NCBI RefSeq assembly: GCF_024199945.1
Contig: NZ_JANADP010000001.1
Coordinates: 3,968,001-4,032,000, forward strand
Direction of reading: 5' to 3'
Source: Bradyrhizobium sp. CCGUVB4N
GTDB lineage: Bacteria; Pseudomonadota; Alphaproteobacteria; Rhizobiales; Xanthobacteraceae
Length of the DNA stretch: 64,000 nucleotides
Shown: positions 52,994-61,731 of the stretch, piece by piece
Layout of the letters: every line of letters begins with the position of its first letter
How positions within the stretch are numbered: the stretch's first letter is position 1
The notes under the pieces: generated by a model
The model's input: the letters and a program-made list of their open reading frames with translations, nothing else
Databases searched by the model: none
What the model was told of the DNA's origin: nothing
Position numbers and translations under genes: made by a program

Positions 52994-54634
52994 TCAGAAA
53001 TCGAACGTCATGCCAGTCGTGACGGCTTCGGCCTTGTTGCCGGCAACGACGTTGTTGTTGGCGTCGCGTCCGCATACCCCGTAGCCATGTCCGCTGACAC
53101 CGAGGCAATAATGCGCGCCCGGTCCGTTGCGCAGATAGCTGCCCACCATGTACCAGCTCACGAACGGGCTGAAGTGGTACTTCACGCCGATGGCGTACTG
53201 ATCGGCGCTGGAGTCGACTGTGTTGAGCGCGAAGTCGGCAGCGCCTGCGGGCGCGGAGACTGCGACCCCGGGCGTGGGATAGGCGTTCAGGACGCCCGTG
53301 CCCGGTGAGCCCGGCGAGGCGTTGGCGTGAGCCCAGGACGCGCTGACGTCCCATTTGTCGACCGTCTGGGTCGCGCTCAGGAAGTAGCCGTCGCGCGAAC
53401 GCTCGTTGAAGGCGGCCACCGTATTCTGACGACGCATGATCTCGTAGATGCCGTAGAGCTGGAGGCTGCCGATCACGTCGTTGAACCTGTAGCCTGCACC
53501 GACCTTTGCCGCCCACTCGTTGGCGATACCGACCGAACCCGGCGGCACGGTGAGAACGGTGCCGTTGCTCAGGGGCGTCACCGCCTCGTCGCCGGTGCGG
53601 TTGGTGCCCTCGTGCAGCTCGTACGCTGCGACGCCGGTGAAGCCGCCCTGATTATAGGTCAGCGAGGCGCTGTAGAGATTGCCGTATGAGCCGTCGGTGC
53701 AGCCTTCCGGCGCCGATGTCAGCGGGAAGCCCGAGCCGCTGCCGCGCGATGACGTCGCCGGGCAGTTGAAATCGCCAAGCGCATAGTCGCTGTTGTCCTT
53801 TGCGGTGTTCTGTCCCGGCGAGACCATGAGCGTGGCCTGGAAGCCATTCCAGATCGGCGATTCATACCAGATCGCATGACTGGCGCGCCAATCGAACTCG
53901 GCGCGGAGATCGCCGCCGGTGTTACCCATGATCGAGTTGTAGTCGCCGAGCGTGGCCGAGAACGGATCGAACTTTGCCGTCGCCTTCTTGTAGGGCGTGT
54001 CTGCCTTGCCGGCCTTGATCGTACCCCACGGGCTCTCCATGCCGAGGAAGCTGTCGCGCGTGCCGAATGCTGCGCGCTCGGTCGGTACGGCTGCGACCTC
54101 GACGAGGGACTCGAACTGCGCGACGGCCGCCCATCCGGGATAACCATAGGGATCGAGATTGTGCCGCGCGCGAACGCCGAAATAGGTGAGATTGCTGGAG
54201 ACGCCGAACTTCGTGCCTTGGTCGTAGACGCCGGGATTGAAGACGTCACCCGAGAGATCGACATGGCCGTAGAGCGTCACGGTGGTGTTGTCGATGAATG
54301 GATTGGCGCCGGGCGCCTTGCTGTAGAGCGGAGCGCCACCGATGCTGACAACGGTGTGCTCGGGCGCAGGCGCCGGTGAGGGCGCGACCGCCGCGTGCAG
54401 AACCGGATTGCCCTTCGGCGAAGCCGGGGCAACGGCCGTCACTGCGGCCTTCTCGCCCATATGATTGACGCGTTCACGTAGCTGCGCGTTCTCCTTCGCG
54501 AGCTTCGTGTTGCTGCGCTCGAGCGCGTCGAGGCGCGCAATGACATCATCTATAGTTGCTGCTTTGATTGAATGTATACTTGTGGTTGTGCAAAGGGCCG
54601 CAAAGCCTGTGCCGAGCAGAAAGGCCTTCTTCAT
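52994..54634 (-). CDS. Outer-membrane porin with N-terminal coiled coil
   Basis: A 546-residue exported protein with signal MKKAFLLGTGFAALCTTTSI. Residues about 28-58 form a short coiled coil (VIARLDALERSNTKLAKENA) and a Pro/Ala linker leads to the barrel starting TTVTLYGHVDLSGDVF. It ends VTTGMTFDF, with the C-terminal Phe of barrel proteins. The coiled coil plus barrel is typical of trimeric porins that attach to peptidoglycan. The substrate is unknown. A candidate operator at 54692-54713 lies 58 bp upstream. Confidence 0.87.
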   Translation of the reverse strand: MKKAFLLGTGFAALCTTTSIHSIKAATIDDVIARLDALERSNTKLAKENAQLRERVNHMGEKAAVTAVAPASPKGNPVLHAAVAPSPAPAPEHTVVSIGGAPLYSKAPGANPFIDNTTVTLYGHVDLSGDVFNPGVYDQGTKFGVSSNLTYFGVRARHNLDPYGYPGWAAVAQFESLVEVAAVPTERAAFGTRDSFLGMESPWGTIKAGKADTPYKKATAKFDPFSATLGDYNSIMGNTGGDLRAEFDWRASHAIWYESPIWNGFQATLMVSPGQNTAKDNSDYALGDFNCPATSSRGSGSGFPLTSAPEGCTDGSYGNLYSASLTYNQGGFTGVAAYELHEGTNRTGDEAVTPLSNGTVLTVPPGSVGIANEWAAKVGAGYRFNDVIGSLQLYGIYEIMRRQNTVAAFNERSRDGYFLSATQTVDKWDVSASWAHANASPGSPGTGVLNAYPTPGVAVSAPAGAADFALNTVDSSADQYAIGVKYHFSPFVSWYMVGSYLRNGPGAHYCLGVSGHGYGVCGRDANNNVVAGNKAEAVTTGMTFDF

Positions 54635-54691
54635 TGGTTTCCCCTCTATCGCCGCAGGCTCTCAATGGGCCCGGGATAAAGTGGAAGGTAA

Positions 54692-54713
54692 TGTATACCA
54701 GATACGGCATACA
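54692..54713. promoter_or_regulatory. Candidate operator upstream of porin
   Basis: TGTATACC-N6-GGCATACA is an imperfect dyad with one mismatch in 8-bp arms. GTATAC also recurs inside the gene near 54574. The pattern resembles operators of FCD-type GntR regulators, but no such gene is beside it. Confidence 0.4.
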
Positions 54714-54862
54714 ATACGCCTGGTGTGATGCTACTCACTTTCTGGGCTGAGTGTGTCCAAACAGCAACTATTCCCGGCAAAGCGTGTCGCGCGGCGATCT
54801 GCCGCATTGCGTCGCACCCAGCCTGTTCCGGTGGAAAAAGCGAGCGGCGTCCGAGGCTTGCT

Positions 54863-55330
54863 TCAATCGCCCCACGGCGGTTGGCCGCGCCCAAGGCGCT
54901 CGGCGATATCGGTCTGAAACACCGGCGGTCCGAACGCGAACCACTCATCGGCGACCTGGTAGACGAGTAGCCGTCTGTTCTCGGCGCAAAACCGCGTCAG
55001 CCAGTCCAGTGCCTTCTTCTTCGGCCGCTCACCGACCGGCACCACTACGTCGACCGGCAGGCCGCGCCAGAAGAAATTGGCGGCCAGCATGATCATGCTG
55101 GATTGATCCGGCCGCATCCAATCCGGCAACGGGCTCGACGCGACCAGCCAGCCGCAGACGAATTCGCGGCACGGATGCTGCGGGCGTTCGGGATAGATCG
55201 AACATCGATGTGCGACGCTGAATGGGCATGGTTGCCCCCTGTGCACCTTGTGGCCGCGCACCTCGATCTGCAGCCAGCCATCGCAGCAGGCGCTGCAGCT
55301 TCCGCAGGTTCTGGTGATGTCGGGGCTCAC
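54863..55330 (-). CDS. YkgJ-family cysteine-cluster protein
   Basis: A 155-residue protein with the YkgJ-type cluster TCGSCSACCDGW near residues 8-19, CPFSVAHRCSIYPERPQHPC and a further CGW. The family is thought to bind iron-sulfur or zinc; its reaction is not established. There is no signal or membrane segment. It is separated from the porin by 228 bp and from the bicupin gene by 147 bp. Confidence 0.75.
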   Translation of the reverse strand: MSPDITRTCGSCSACCDGWLQIEVRGHKVHRGQPCPFSVAHRCSIYPERPQHPCREFVCGWLVASSPLPDWMRPDQSSMIMLAANFFWRGLPVDVVVPVGERPKKKALDWLTRFCAENRRLLVYQVADEWFAFGPPVFQTDIAERLGRGQPPWGD

Positions 55331-55398
55331 GGGCGAAGCTGGTGCTCCAGGCGCATCTCGATCGCCTATGAACTACCAGCACCGTTTGCGGACGGGCA

Positions 55399-55446
55399 AG
55401 ATCTTCAGTGCACGAGATCTTCAGTGGACGAGACCTGCGGCGGACG
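55399..55446. repeat. Three 16-bp tandem repeats
   Basis: Units AGATCTTCAGTGCACG, AGATCTTCAGTGGACG and AGACCTGCGGCGGACG stand head to tail. Units 1 and 2 differ by one base and unit 3 by several more. They lie in the gap between the YkgJ-like and bicupin genes, upstream of the former. Confidence 0.8.
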
Positions 55447-55477
55447 AGGCCGGATTGGTTGGCGGAAGGCCTCGCGA

Positions 55478-56617
55478 CTAGGCGTACAAATATCCGACCG
55501 GCCTGCCTTCGGTGCGCAGCGGACGAATGTCCTTCTGTGTGATGATCTGGCTGGCCAAGCCGTCGATCTCGTCGCGCTGTGTCGGTGTCCAGCTGCGAAG
55601 ATCGTTCATGCCCTTGAGCAGGCCGAGCCGGAGCACCTGCGTGTTCTCACCAACGCCAGCGAGGCTGATCGAGTCCTTGCCCGCCGTCACGACATCGCCG
55701 GCTGCGAGTTCAAAGCTTTCGCCGGACTTCTTCTTGAACTCGGCCGTGCCGCGAATGATGCGGTAGATCACGACCTCGCCCTTGCCAAGGCAGTCGGCGT
55801 CGGCGGCGATCAAGGCGCTCTTCGGCAGCAGCGAGTGGCCAGGCGGATCGGTCGCGATGATGTGGCCGGTGACGAGATGGCCGCTTGGAATCTCGATCCC
55901 GATATCGCGGATGTAGACCGGGAGCGCCGATTTGACGGGGCCGTCGACGAGCGGCCTGAACAGCGCATCCAGCGCCAGCGGATCCTGAAGCCAGAAGCCG
56001 GCATCGGCGGGACGATCGTGTAGCGGATGGGTCCACGCGACGCGCGGCGTCTCGGCTTCGTTGATCTGATCCGGGCCGACGATGGTCGGATTCGGAAAGG
56101 TGGTGGGATCGGTGATGAAGGCTTCGAGGAATTTGCCGGAATAGCCCATCGAGATCGGATCCGGCACCACCGTCTGCGGCGTCTTCAAATTCTCTTCGGT
56201 CGACAGCCCCGACCATGTGTAGAACAGCTGGCGATGCACGATCGCGCTTTGCAGCATCACCGCACCAGGACCGACATTGTAGAAGCGCCCGTCATAGTCG
56301 AAGGTGAAGGCGCCCGAGGTGACCAGCACGAGCTGAAAGCCGCCCGGCGGCAGGTGCAGATGGAAATCGGTGGGGCCGGTGTCGGACCGATAGATCGGCA
56401 GGTTGGTCGCGACTTCGTGCAGCAGGAAGGTTTCGTTGTTGGCGTGAAAGCCTTCGTTGGCGCGGTTGTAGAGCGCTTGCGGACGATAGGTCGCTTCGAA
56501 CTTCGCATTTTTGTCGCGATCGATCGCGACGAAATCCTGGGTGTTGAGACGGAGCGGCGCGCCGTTCGGATGGGTGAGGCCGGTGGTCTTGAGATCGCCC
56601 GCAGCATGCACGTTCAT
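55478..56617 (-). CDS. Bicupin protein, homogentisate dioxygenase-like fold
   Basis: A 379-residue cytoplasmic protein with two cupin-like halves. The first has DFHLHLPPGGFQLVLVTSGA and VGPGAVMLQSAIVHRQ; the second has GHLVTGHIIATDPPGHSLLP and FELAAGDVVTAGKDS. It is as long as homogentisate dioxygenase-like proteins but I do not see the full His-Glu-His iron set of that enzyme. The function is not recognised; an enzyme or small-molecule sensor are both possible. It is divergent from the SOS-box gene at 56918. Confidence 0.65.
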   Translation of the reverse strand: MNVHAAGDLKTTGLTHPNGAPLRLNTQDFVAIDRDKNAKFEATYRPQALYNRANEGFHANNETFLLHEVATNLPIYRSDTGPTDFHLHLPPGGFQLVLVTSGAFTFDYDGRFYNVGPGAVMLQSAIVHRQLFYTWSGLSTEENLKTPQTVVPDPISMGYSGKFLEAFITDPTTFPNPTIVGPDQINEAETPRVAWTHPLHDRPADAGFWLQDPLALDALFRPLVDGPVKSALPVYIRDIGIEIPSGHLVTGHIIATDPPGHSLLPKSALIAADADCLGKGEVVIYRIIRGTAEFKKKSGESFELAAGDVVTAGKDSISLAGVGENTQVLRLGLLKGMNDLRSWTPTQRDEIDGLASQIITQKDIRPLRTEGRPVGYLYA

Positions 56618-56917
56618 GACGTTCTCCGCTCTGCGCCATTGCCAGCTTGCAACGTCATTGCGAATTTTGGGCCAGTTGGTTTACGGAGCAGCAAACGGGC
56701 CCGGCGCTGTGGCGCGGCGAGCAAAAATCCGGTGGCTGCGCCGCGGGTTAGATCGTCCGCTCGCTCCGATCACGCGACGCCGCGCCAAGGCTGGCGATCG
56801 CGAGGCGGCGACGCTCTTTGTCTAATTTGTCGGCAAGCCTCGCCAGCGCGCGTGCATGCGGCGATTGACAATATGTTCATGTTTTGTTCTTATGCTGCGA
56901 CCGAGATGGAGGCAGCC
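56618..56917 (+). promoter_or_regulatory. Divergent promoter region with SOS promoter
   Basis: The 300-bp gap between the bicupin gene and the small gene at 56918 contains a recognisable plus-strand promoter: TTGACA at 56865-56870, 17 bp, then TCTTAT at 56888-56893. The LexA box at 56875-56889 fills the spacer. Nothing else coding was found. Confidence 0.6.
56875..56889 (+). promoter_or_regulatory. LexA box (GTTC-N7-GTTC)
   Basis: GTTC-ATGTTTT-GTTC exactly fits the direct-repeat LexA operator of alphaproteobacteria. It sits between the -35 and -10 elements, 29 bp before the ATG at 56918, the ideal repression position. Confidence 0.82.
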
Positions 56918-57226
56918 ATGGACAACCGCATCAACGACATCCGCAGAACGATCAGGGCGCTCCGCGTCAGCATGCGCGAGGCCGAAGCGATCATGCATGA
57001 ACAGATCAACCGCGACGAGGACTGCAGTTTCGTCGCGCAGGAAGTCATCAAGATGCGCTCGGTCATGAGCGAACTGGTGAAGGAGCGAACCGCGCTCGGC
57101 GACAACGAACCGATCGTCGTGAGCAGCTTCTTCATCCCGCGGCGAAGGCCGACGCGAAAGCCGGTCGCTGCTGCTGCCCCGACCATCGCGTCGGTGTTCC
57201 GTCCACGCCTGGTGGCGAGGGTTTGA
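56918..57226 (+). CDS. Small SOS-box gene product (102 aa), unknown function
   Basis: I do not recognise the family. The ATG at 56918 follows GGAGG by about 6 bp; longer starts at 56906 or 56873 overlap the promoter. Residues 1-60 are highly helical and charged (NDIRRTIRALRVSMREAEAI, MRSVMSELVKERTALG), suggesting a dimeric coiled-coil. The C-terminal third is basic (RRRPTRKP) with Ala/Pro and Phe-Arg, able to bind nucleic acid or a partner. The upstream LexA box implies induction by DNA damage. Confidence 0.68.
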   Translation: MDNRINDIRRTIRALRVSMREAEAIMHEQINRDEDCSFVAQEVIKMRSVMSELVKERTALGDNEPIVVSSFFIPRRRPTRKPVAAAAPTIASVFRPRLVARV

Positions 57227-57238
57227 CGGCGAGGGGGC

Positions 57239-57424
57239 TCAATCAAAGGAGTGAGGCGCGGCCCGATCCGGTTTGCCGGCCGGGCTGTCCGCCCACTTCG
57301 CCATCTCCATGGTCCGCGCATCGACGCCCTCGCACCAGAAGCAGCTCGGCGTTGTCAGGCCCTTCGAGGACAGGATCGGGACCAGGCTGTGGCCGCAACC
57401 GGCGCACCAGGTGATGTCAGTCAT
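57239..57424 (-). CDS. Small zinc-ribbon-like protein (61 aa)
   Basis: A 61-residue frame from an ATG preceded by GGGGA. Two CxxC motifs, WCAGCG (residues 6-11) and CFWCEG, could bind one zinc, as in short zinc ribbons. A tail of about 20 polar residues follows. It lies 64 bp downstream of the carboxylate-amine ligase on the same strand, so it may belong to the same transcript. Convergent with the SOS-box gene. Confidence 0.55.
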   Translation of the reverse strand: MTDITWCAGCGHSLVPILSSKGLTTPSCFWCEGVDARTMEMAKWADSPAGKPDRAAPHSFD

Positions 57425-57488
57425 TCATTCCCCTACGGCGTAGCAAGTTCGGAAAGAGATCTTGTCGTTGGCGAAGCTTGTGCGGGCG

Positions 57489-58718
57489 CTATGACGGCGC
57501 TGGCGCGCGCTGTCCGGTGTCGGTGCGCGTCTCCGATATCGTCGATGCCGCAATCCATCGCGACGCGGCGGTGATGTCGTCGCCATTTTCGCGATAGGCG
57601 CGCAGCTGGAATTCAGCCGAGCTTCCGCGCGCCACGATGGTGCGGCAGTGCTCGATCTCGGCGCTGCATTCCAGCGCGGCTGCATCCTCGGTGATGTCGT
57701 CGATGATTCGCGCAAGCCACTCCGAGATCGTCACCGGTCCGTCTTGTGACGCAAAGATGCAGTCGGTGCCGTAGCGCTGGGCGCGCCATTTGTTCTCTAC
57801 CGCAACCGCGCGCTCGACCGCGCTCACTTGCTTCGACAGATGCGGCCTCAGATAGAGGTGCCGCGTCAGGCAGCGATACAGCGAGGCGACGGCAATGGCG
57901 TCGTCGACGAAGGTGCAGGTGTCGGGCGCGCGAAGCTCCAGCGTCGGGTGCTTCATGGAGGGGCGCATCGCCCACCAGATATGGCTCTCATCGGGGATCA
58001 CGCCGGAACGCTGCAGCGCGCCGACATAATCGTCGTAATCGCGCCTGCTCTCGAACAGCTCGGGCAGACTGGTGCGCGGAAGCTCCGAATAGGCGGCGAG
58101 CCGGTAGCCCTTCAATCCCGTCTTGTGGGAATTCCAGAACGGCGAGGACGCCGACAGCGCGATAAACAGCGGCAGATGCGGCAGCATCGCCCGCATCACC
58201 GCCATCCGCTTCTCCGGATCGGGCAATTGCACATGCACATGCATGCCGCACATCATGTTGCGGTGGCCGATGCTGCGCAGGTCCTCGATCATCTCCTCGT
58301 AGCGCGGCTTCGGGCTCGGCTGCGACATGCGCCAGATCGCGGTCGGATGCGTGCCGCAGGCCATGATGACAAAGCCATATTGCGCGGCGACGTTGGCGAC
58401 CTCGCGGCGCAGGAACCTCAGCTCCTCCCGCGCGTCATTGACATCGACATGGACGTTGGTGGCGACCTCGAGCTGGGATTGCAGCATCTCGCGCATGGCC
58501 TGGCCGCCGGTCGACCAGTTCGCCGATTCGAACAGCTCGTTGGGCCTCTGGATCGCGACCTCGAGGGTGCGGCGATCGGCGAGGAAATATTCCTCTTCGA
58601 TGCCGAAGGAATATTCGGCCGTCTTGCCGCGCCCGCCGGCAGAACGGATCACGAGATGCTGCTTGTCGTCGGAAGTATCCAATCGCAGCAGTTTCAAAAC
58701 GTCTGAAGCAAATGTCAT
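57489..58718 (-). CDS. Carboxylate-amine ligase (YbdK/GCS2 family)
   Basis: A 409-residue ATP-dependent ligase related to gamma-glutamylcysteine synthetase. Motifs are SFGIEEEYFLADRRTLEVAI near residue 38, MCGMHVHVQLPDP (ATP and metal site region) and THPTAIWRMSQPSPKPRYEE. YbdK makes gamma-glutamyl amides weakly; the natural substrate is unknown here. The ATG at 58718 begins the conserved region; a longer frame overlaps upstream coding. The amidotransferase stop is 19 bp upstream, so the two genes form an operon. Confidence 0.85.
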   Translation of the reverse strand: MTFASDVLKLLRLDTSDDKQHLVIRSAGGRGKTAEYSFGIEEEYFLADRRTLEVAIQRPNELFESANWSTGGQAMREMLQSQLEVATNVHVDVNDAREELRFLRREVANVAAQYGFVIMACGTHPTAIWRMSQPSPKPRYEEMIEDLRSIGHRNMMCGMHVHVQLPDPEKRMAVMRAMLPHLPLFIALSASSPFWNSHKTGLKGYRLAAYSELPRTSLPELFESRRDYDDYVGALQRSGVIPDESHIWWAMRPSMKHPTLELRAPDTCTFVDDAIAVASLYRCLTRHLYLRPHLSKQVSAVERAVAVENKWRAQRYGTDCIFASQDGPVTISEWLARIIDDITEDAAALECSAEIEHCRTIVARGSSAEFQLRAYRENGDDITAASRWIAASTISETRTDTGQRAPAPS

Positions 58719-58737
58719 GGGCCACCCGGCAGTGGTA

Positions 58738-59568
58738 TTACCTGCCGGCGATAATCCTCCTGGCCGGGGCGGGTTCCGCCTCGGTCCCACCGGAAATTGC
58801 AAGCTCGAACGGAACAATTTTCACGTGGTCTGACGCGCGCGCGATCAGCGCGTGGTTCGGCGGCACCTCGGTCCAGCCGGTTTCCTTGTCGAACGGCTCG
58901 GACACGACGACGACCTGGCCGTCGCCGGCCTCGCGATAATAGAGCGTGTTGGCGGCGTCGTTGACGGCGACGCGAAACGCGTAGAGATCGCGTCCGTTGG
59001 CGATCGCGCTGGTGAAGCGCAGCCGTTCGCACAGTTGGCCTTCGTTGACGAGACCGACGAGCGATTGCAGCACGGCGCGCGTTGCGCCGAGCGGATCGGC
59101 GTCGAGACCGGCACCCATCATGGCGAGGAACACGGCCTCCGAGTCGGTCGTTCCCAGCCGCGACGGATAGTAGGCATCGGGGATCAGCGCCTCGACCTTG
59201 CGTCGCAGCCGGTTCCAGCTGCCGACAAAACCGTTGTGCATGAACATCCATTGGCCGCAGGCAAAGGGATGGCAGTTCTGCCGCGTCACCGCGGTGCCGG
59301 TGGCGGCGCGCACATGGGCAAAGAACAGATGCGAGCGCAGATGGCGGCAGAGGTAGCGCAGATTTTCATCCGACCACGCCGGCCGCGTCTCGCGATAAAG
59401 CCCGGGCTCGGGATGCTCGCCATACCAGCCGAGACCAAAGCCGTCGCCATTCGATCCCGCCGTCGACTGCAGCGAGCGAATGCTCTGCGCGATCAGCGAA
59501 TGCTCGGGCTCGGTGACGTAAGGTTCGAACGAGGTCGTCTCGCCCCGATATGCGATCCAGCGGCACAT
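58738..59568 (-). CDS. Class II glutamine amidotransferase, EgtC-like
   Basis: A 276-residue Ntn-type amidohydrolase. After loss of Met1 the N-terminal Cys2 (MCRWIAYRGE) becomes the nucleophile. FFAHVRAATGTAVTRQNCHP and MFMHNGFVGSW complete the glutaminase pocket. No synthase domain follows, as in EgtC (gamma-glutamyl hydrolase of ergothioneine synthesis) and YafJ. It lies directly upstream of a gamma-glutamyl-type ligase gene. The ATG at 59568 is required to place Cys at position 2. Confidence 0.87.
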   Translation of the reverse strand: MCRWIAYRGETTSFEPYVTEPEHSLIAQSIRSLQSTAGSNGDGFGLGWYGEHPEPGLYRETRPAWSDENLRYLCRHLRSHLFFAHVRAATGTAVTRQNCHPFACGQWMFMHNGFVGSWNRLRRKVEALIPDAYYPSRLGTTDSEAVFLAMMGAGLDADPLGATRAVLQSLVGLVNEGQLCERLRFTSAIANGRDLYAFRVAVNDAANTLYYREAGDGQVVVVSEPFDKETGWTEVPPNHALIARASDHVKIVPFELAISGGTEAEPAPARRIIAGR

Positions 59569-59772
59569 GAGGTTCCCGTGCGGCAAAGTGTCGTGAGGTG
59601 CACCAACGATCCTCACCACGTGAGGGTTCCAGCCATTTGGTCGAGGCCGACGCGCACGGAGCGGGGTTGCCTTCATCGCCTCGCTGTGTAGAACACCTCT
59701 CAGGGTGCTCGCTGCATTGGGCAGCGACAGGTCAAGCGATGGTCGGGCCGCCACGCAGGATGCGTGCGCCCC

Positions 59773-61008
59773 ATGAATGATCAGCTGCCCGGCAGGCACC
59801 TGCCCAAATCACCGTTTTTCGTCGCGCGTGCGCTGAACACGCTCCAGCATTTCCTGCATGTCGAGGCCGTGAGCGGCGTCGTGCTGCTGGTGGCTGCGGC
59901 TGCCGCATTGCTCTGGGCCAACTCACCCTTCGCTCATTGGTATCACGACATCTGGAACCAGCCGGTCACGCTTCGGCTCGGGGACTTCGCTTTCGTCAGG
60001 TCCCTGCATTTCTGGATCAACGATGGATTGATGACGGTGTTCTTCCTGGTCGTCGGCATGGAGATCCGCCGCGAGATGCATGAGGGAGCGCTGAGCAGGT
60101 TCGATCAGGCCATCCTGCCGGTGCTGGCGGCCGTCGGCGGTGTGGTCGTTCCCGCGCTGATCTATTTAAGCTTCAACACCGTCACAGGGCGTAGCCAGGG
60201 CTGGGCGATCCCGACCGCGACGGACATCGCCTTTGCGGTCGGCGTACTCGCACTGTTGGGGCGATCAATTCCTGTCAATGTCCGGGTCTTCCTTCTGGCC
60301 CTGGCCATCATCGACGACATCATTGCAGTGCTCGTCATCGCACTGTTCTACACGAGCAGTCTCGATCTCAACGGCTTCATGGTCGCTTCGTTCGGCGTGC
60401 TCCTGGCGCTGGGGTTTCAGCGGCTTGGATTCAACTCCGCATTTGCTTATGTCGTGCCGGCCTTCATCGTCTGGGCGGGCTTCCTCACGGCAGGCGTCCA
60501 TCCGACGCTCGCGGGCGTTGTGCTGGGCCTGATCACGCCGGTCCGTTCAGCCGCGCCCGGGATCGTGCCGCCCGTCATCCGCGTTGAGACGGCCCTGCAT
60601 CCCTGGGTCGCTTATGCCATCATGCCGCTGTTCGCGCTGGCCAATGCCGGCGTCGATCTCAGGGGCGCCGCGTTCAGTGGCGGCGCGCAATTCGTGACGC
60701 TCGGCATCGGGCTCGCGCTGTGCGCGGGAAAGCCGATCGGCGTGATCGGCGCGACCTGGCTCGCGGTGCGTACCGGATGGTGCCGACTGGCGCCGGGCGT
60801 GTCATGGTCCGGCATCTGCCTTATCGGGCTTCTGGCCGGCATCGGTTTCACCATGTCGATCTTCATCGCCATGCTCGCCTTCACTGATGAGAGGTTGCTG
60901 GACGCCGCGAAATTCGGCGTCCTGCTCGGCTCGCTCATCTCCGTGACGCTCGGCCTCGGCTGGGGCGCGGAATACGCCCATCGGCAGCGCGAGCAGGGCG
61001 ATCACTGA
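59773..61008 (+). CDS. nhaA: NhaA-type Na+/H+ antiporter
   Basis: A 411-residue inner-membrane antiporter with about 12 helices. The family site ALAIIDDIIAVLVIALFYTS holds the two Asp residues that bind Na+ and protons. GWAIPTATDIAFAVGVLALL and GIGFTMSIFIAMLAF are also typical. A GTG at 59764 would add three residues; AGGA at 59757-59760 sits 12 bp before the ATG and only 3 bp before the GTG, so the choice is open. It converges on the PaiB-like gene, 19 bp between stops. Second sodium antiporter in the window, with nhaD. Confidence 0.92.
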   Translation: MNDQLPGRHLPKSPFFVARALNTLQHFLHVEAVSGVVLLVAAAAALLWANSPFAHWYHDIWNQPVTLRLGDFAFVRSLHFWINDGLMTVFFLVVGMEIRREMHEGALSRFDQAILPVLAAVGGVVVPALIYLSFNTVTGRSQGWAIPTATDIAFAVGVLALLGRSIPVNVRVFLLALAIIDDIIAVLVIALFYTSSLDLNGFMVASFGVLLALGFQRLGFNSAFAYVVPAFIVWAGFLTAGVHPTLAGVVLGLITPVRSAAPGIVPPVIRVETALHPWVAYAIMPLFALANAGVDLRGAAFSGGAQFVTLGIGLALCAGKPIGVIGATWLAVRTGWCRLAPGVSWSGICLIGLLAGIGFTMSIFIAMLAFTDERLLDAAKFGVLLGSLISVTLGLGWGAEYAHRQREQGDH

Positions 61009-61027
61009 CGCCACCCACGCCAGCACT

Positions 61028-61657
61028 TCAGGTCGGCAGCGGGATCAGGGGCGCGACCTCGCGATCGCCGGCGTTCTCGCTCGCCGCAAGACCTTGTGCG
61101 ACGCCGACGCGATCGGCCTCGGGCCGATTTTGGCTCATCTTGCGCTTGCCTTCGAACCGCACCACGGGGATGCGCACACCGACGATTCCGCGCAGCTGCG
61201 CGGCGATGAAGTCCGCGGGGGCATCACTGACCGCCCACGGCTTTGCACGCGCGCCTTCGTGCTTTCTGGTCAACCGCGTCACGACCTCGAGCAGGCGCTC
61301 AGGGGCCTGGAAGAATTCCACCGGGCCATAGGCATGCACAGCGATGTAATTCCAGGTCGGCACGACCTTTTCGGTTTCCTGCTTGGTGGCGTACCAGGAC
61401 GGCGTCACATAGGCGTCGGGACCCGAGAAGATCGCGAGCGCATCGCCGATCGGCGCCAGCTTCCATTGCGGGTTGGCCTTCGCCACATGCCCGTACAGCA
61501 CGCCATGCTCGCCCTCGCTCTCATCGAGGAAGAGCGGCAAGGGGGTTGCGACCGGACCTTCGGCGGTGGCGGTGACGAGGCTGGCGAGGCGGGCGGCGCG
61601 GATGGTTGCGCGGATGCTCTCGATGTCGTCGTCCCTGAAGGCGGGGGGAATATACAT
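61028..61657 (-). CDS. PaiB-like FMN-binding protein
   Basis: A 209-residue protein starting MYIPPAFRDDDIESIRATIR, the FMN-binding negative regulator family (PaiB). YVTPSWYATKQETEKVVPTW and YIAVHAYGPVEFF are typical. Bacillus PaiB is described as a regulator of sporulation and degradative-enzyme genes; many homologues may be flavin-dependent enzymes. It follows the MocR-type regulator gene on the same strand by 74 bp. Confidence 0.88.
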   Translation of the reverse strand: MYIPPAFRDDDIESIRATIRAARLASLVTATAEGPVATPLPLFLDESEGEHGVLYGHVAKANPQWKLAPIGDALAIFSGPDAYVTPSWYATKQETEKVVPTWNYIAVHAYGPVEFFQAPERLLEVVTRLTRKHEGARAKPWAVSDAPADFIAAQLRGIVGVRIPVVRFEGKRKMSQNRPEADRVGVAQGLAASENAGDREVAPLIPLPT

Positions 61658-61731
61658 GGCATGTCTCCGTTCTTGACCCGGAGATAGCCGCAATCTGGAC
61701 TATGAGAAACTACCAGTTTTATGCAATTTGA

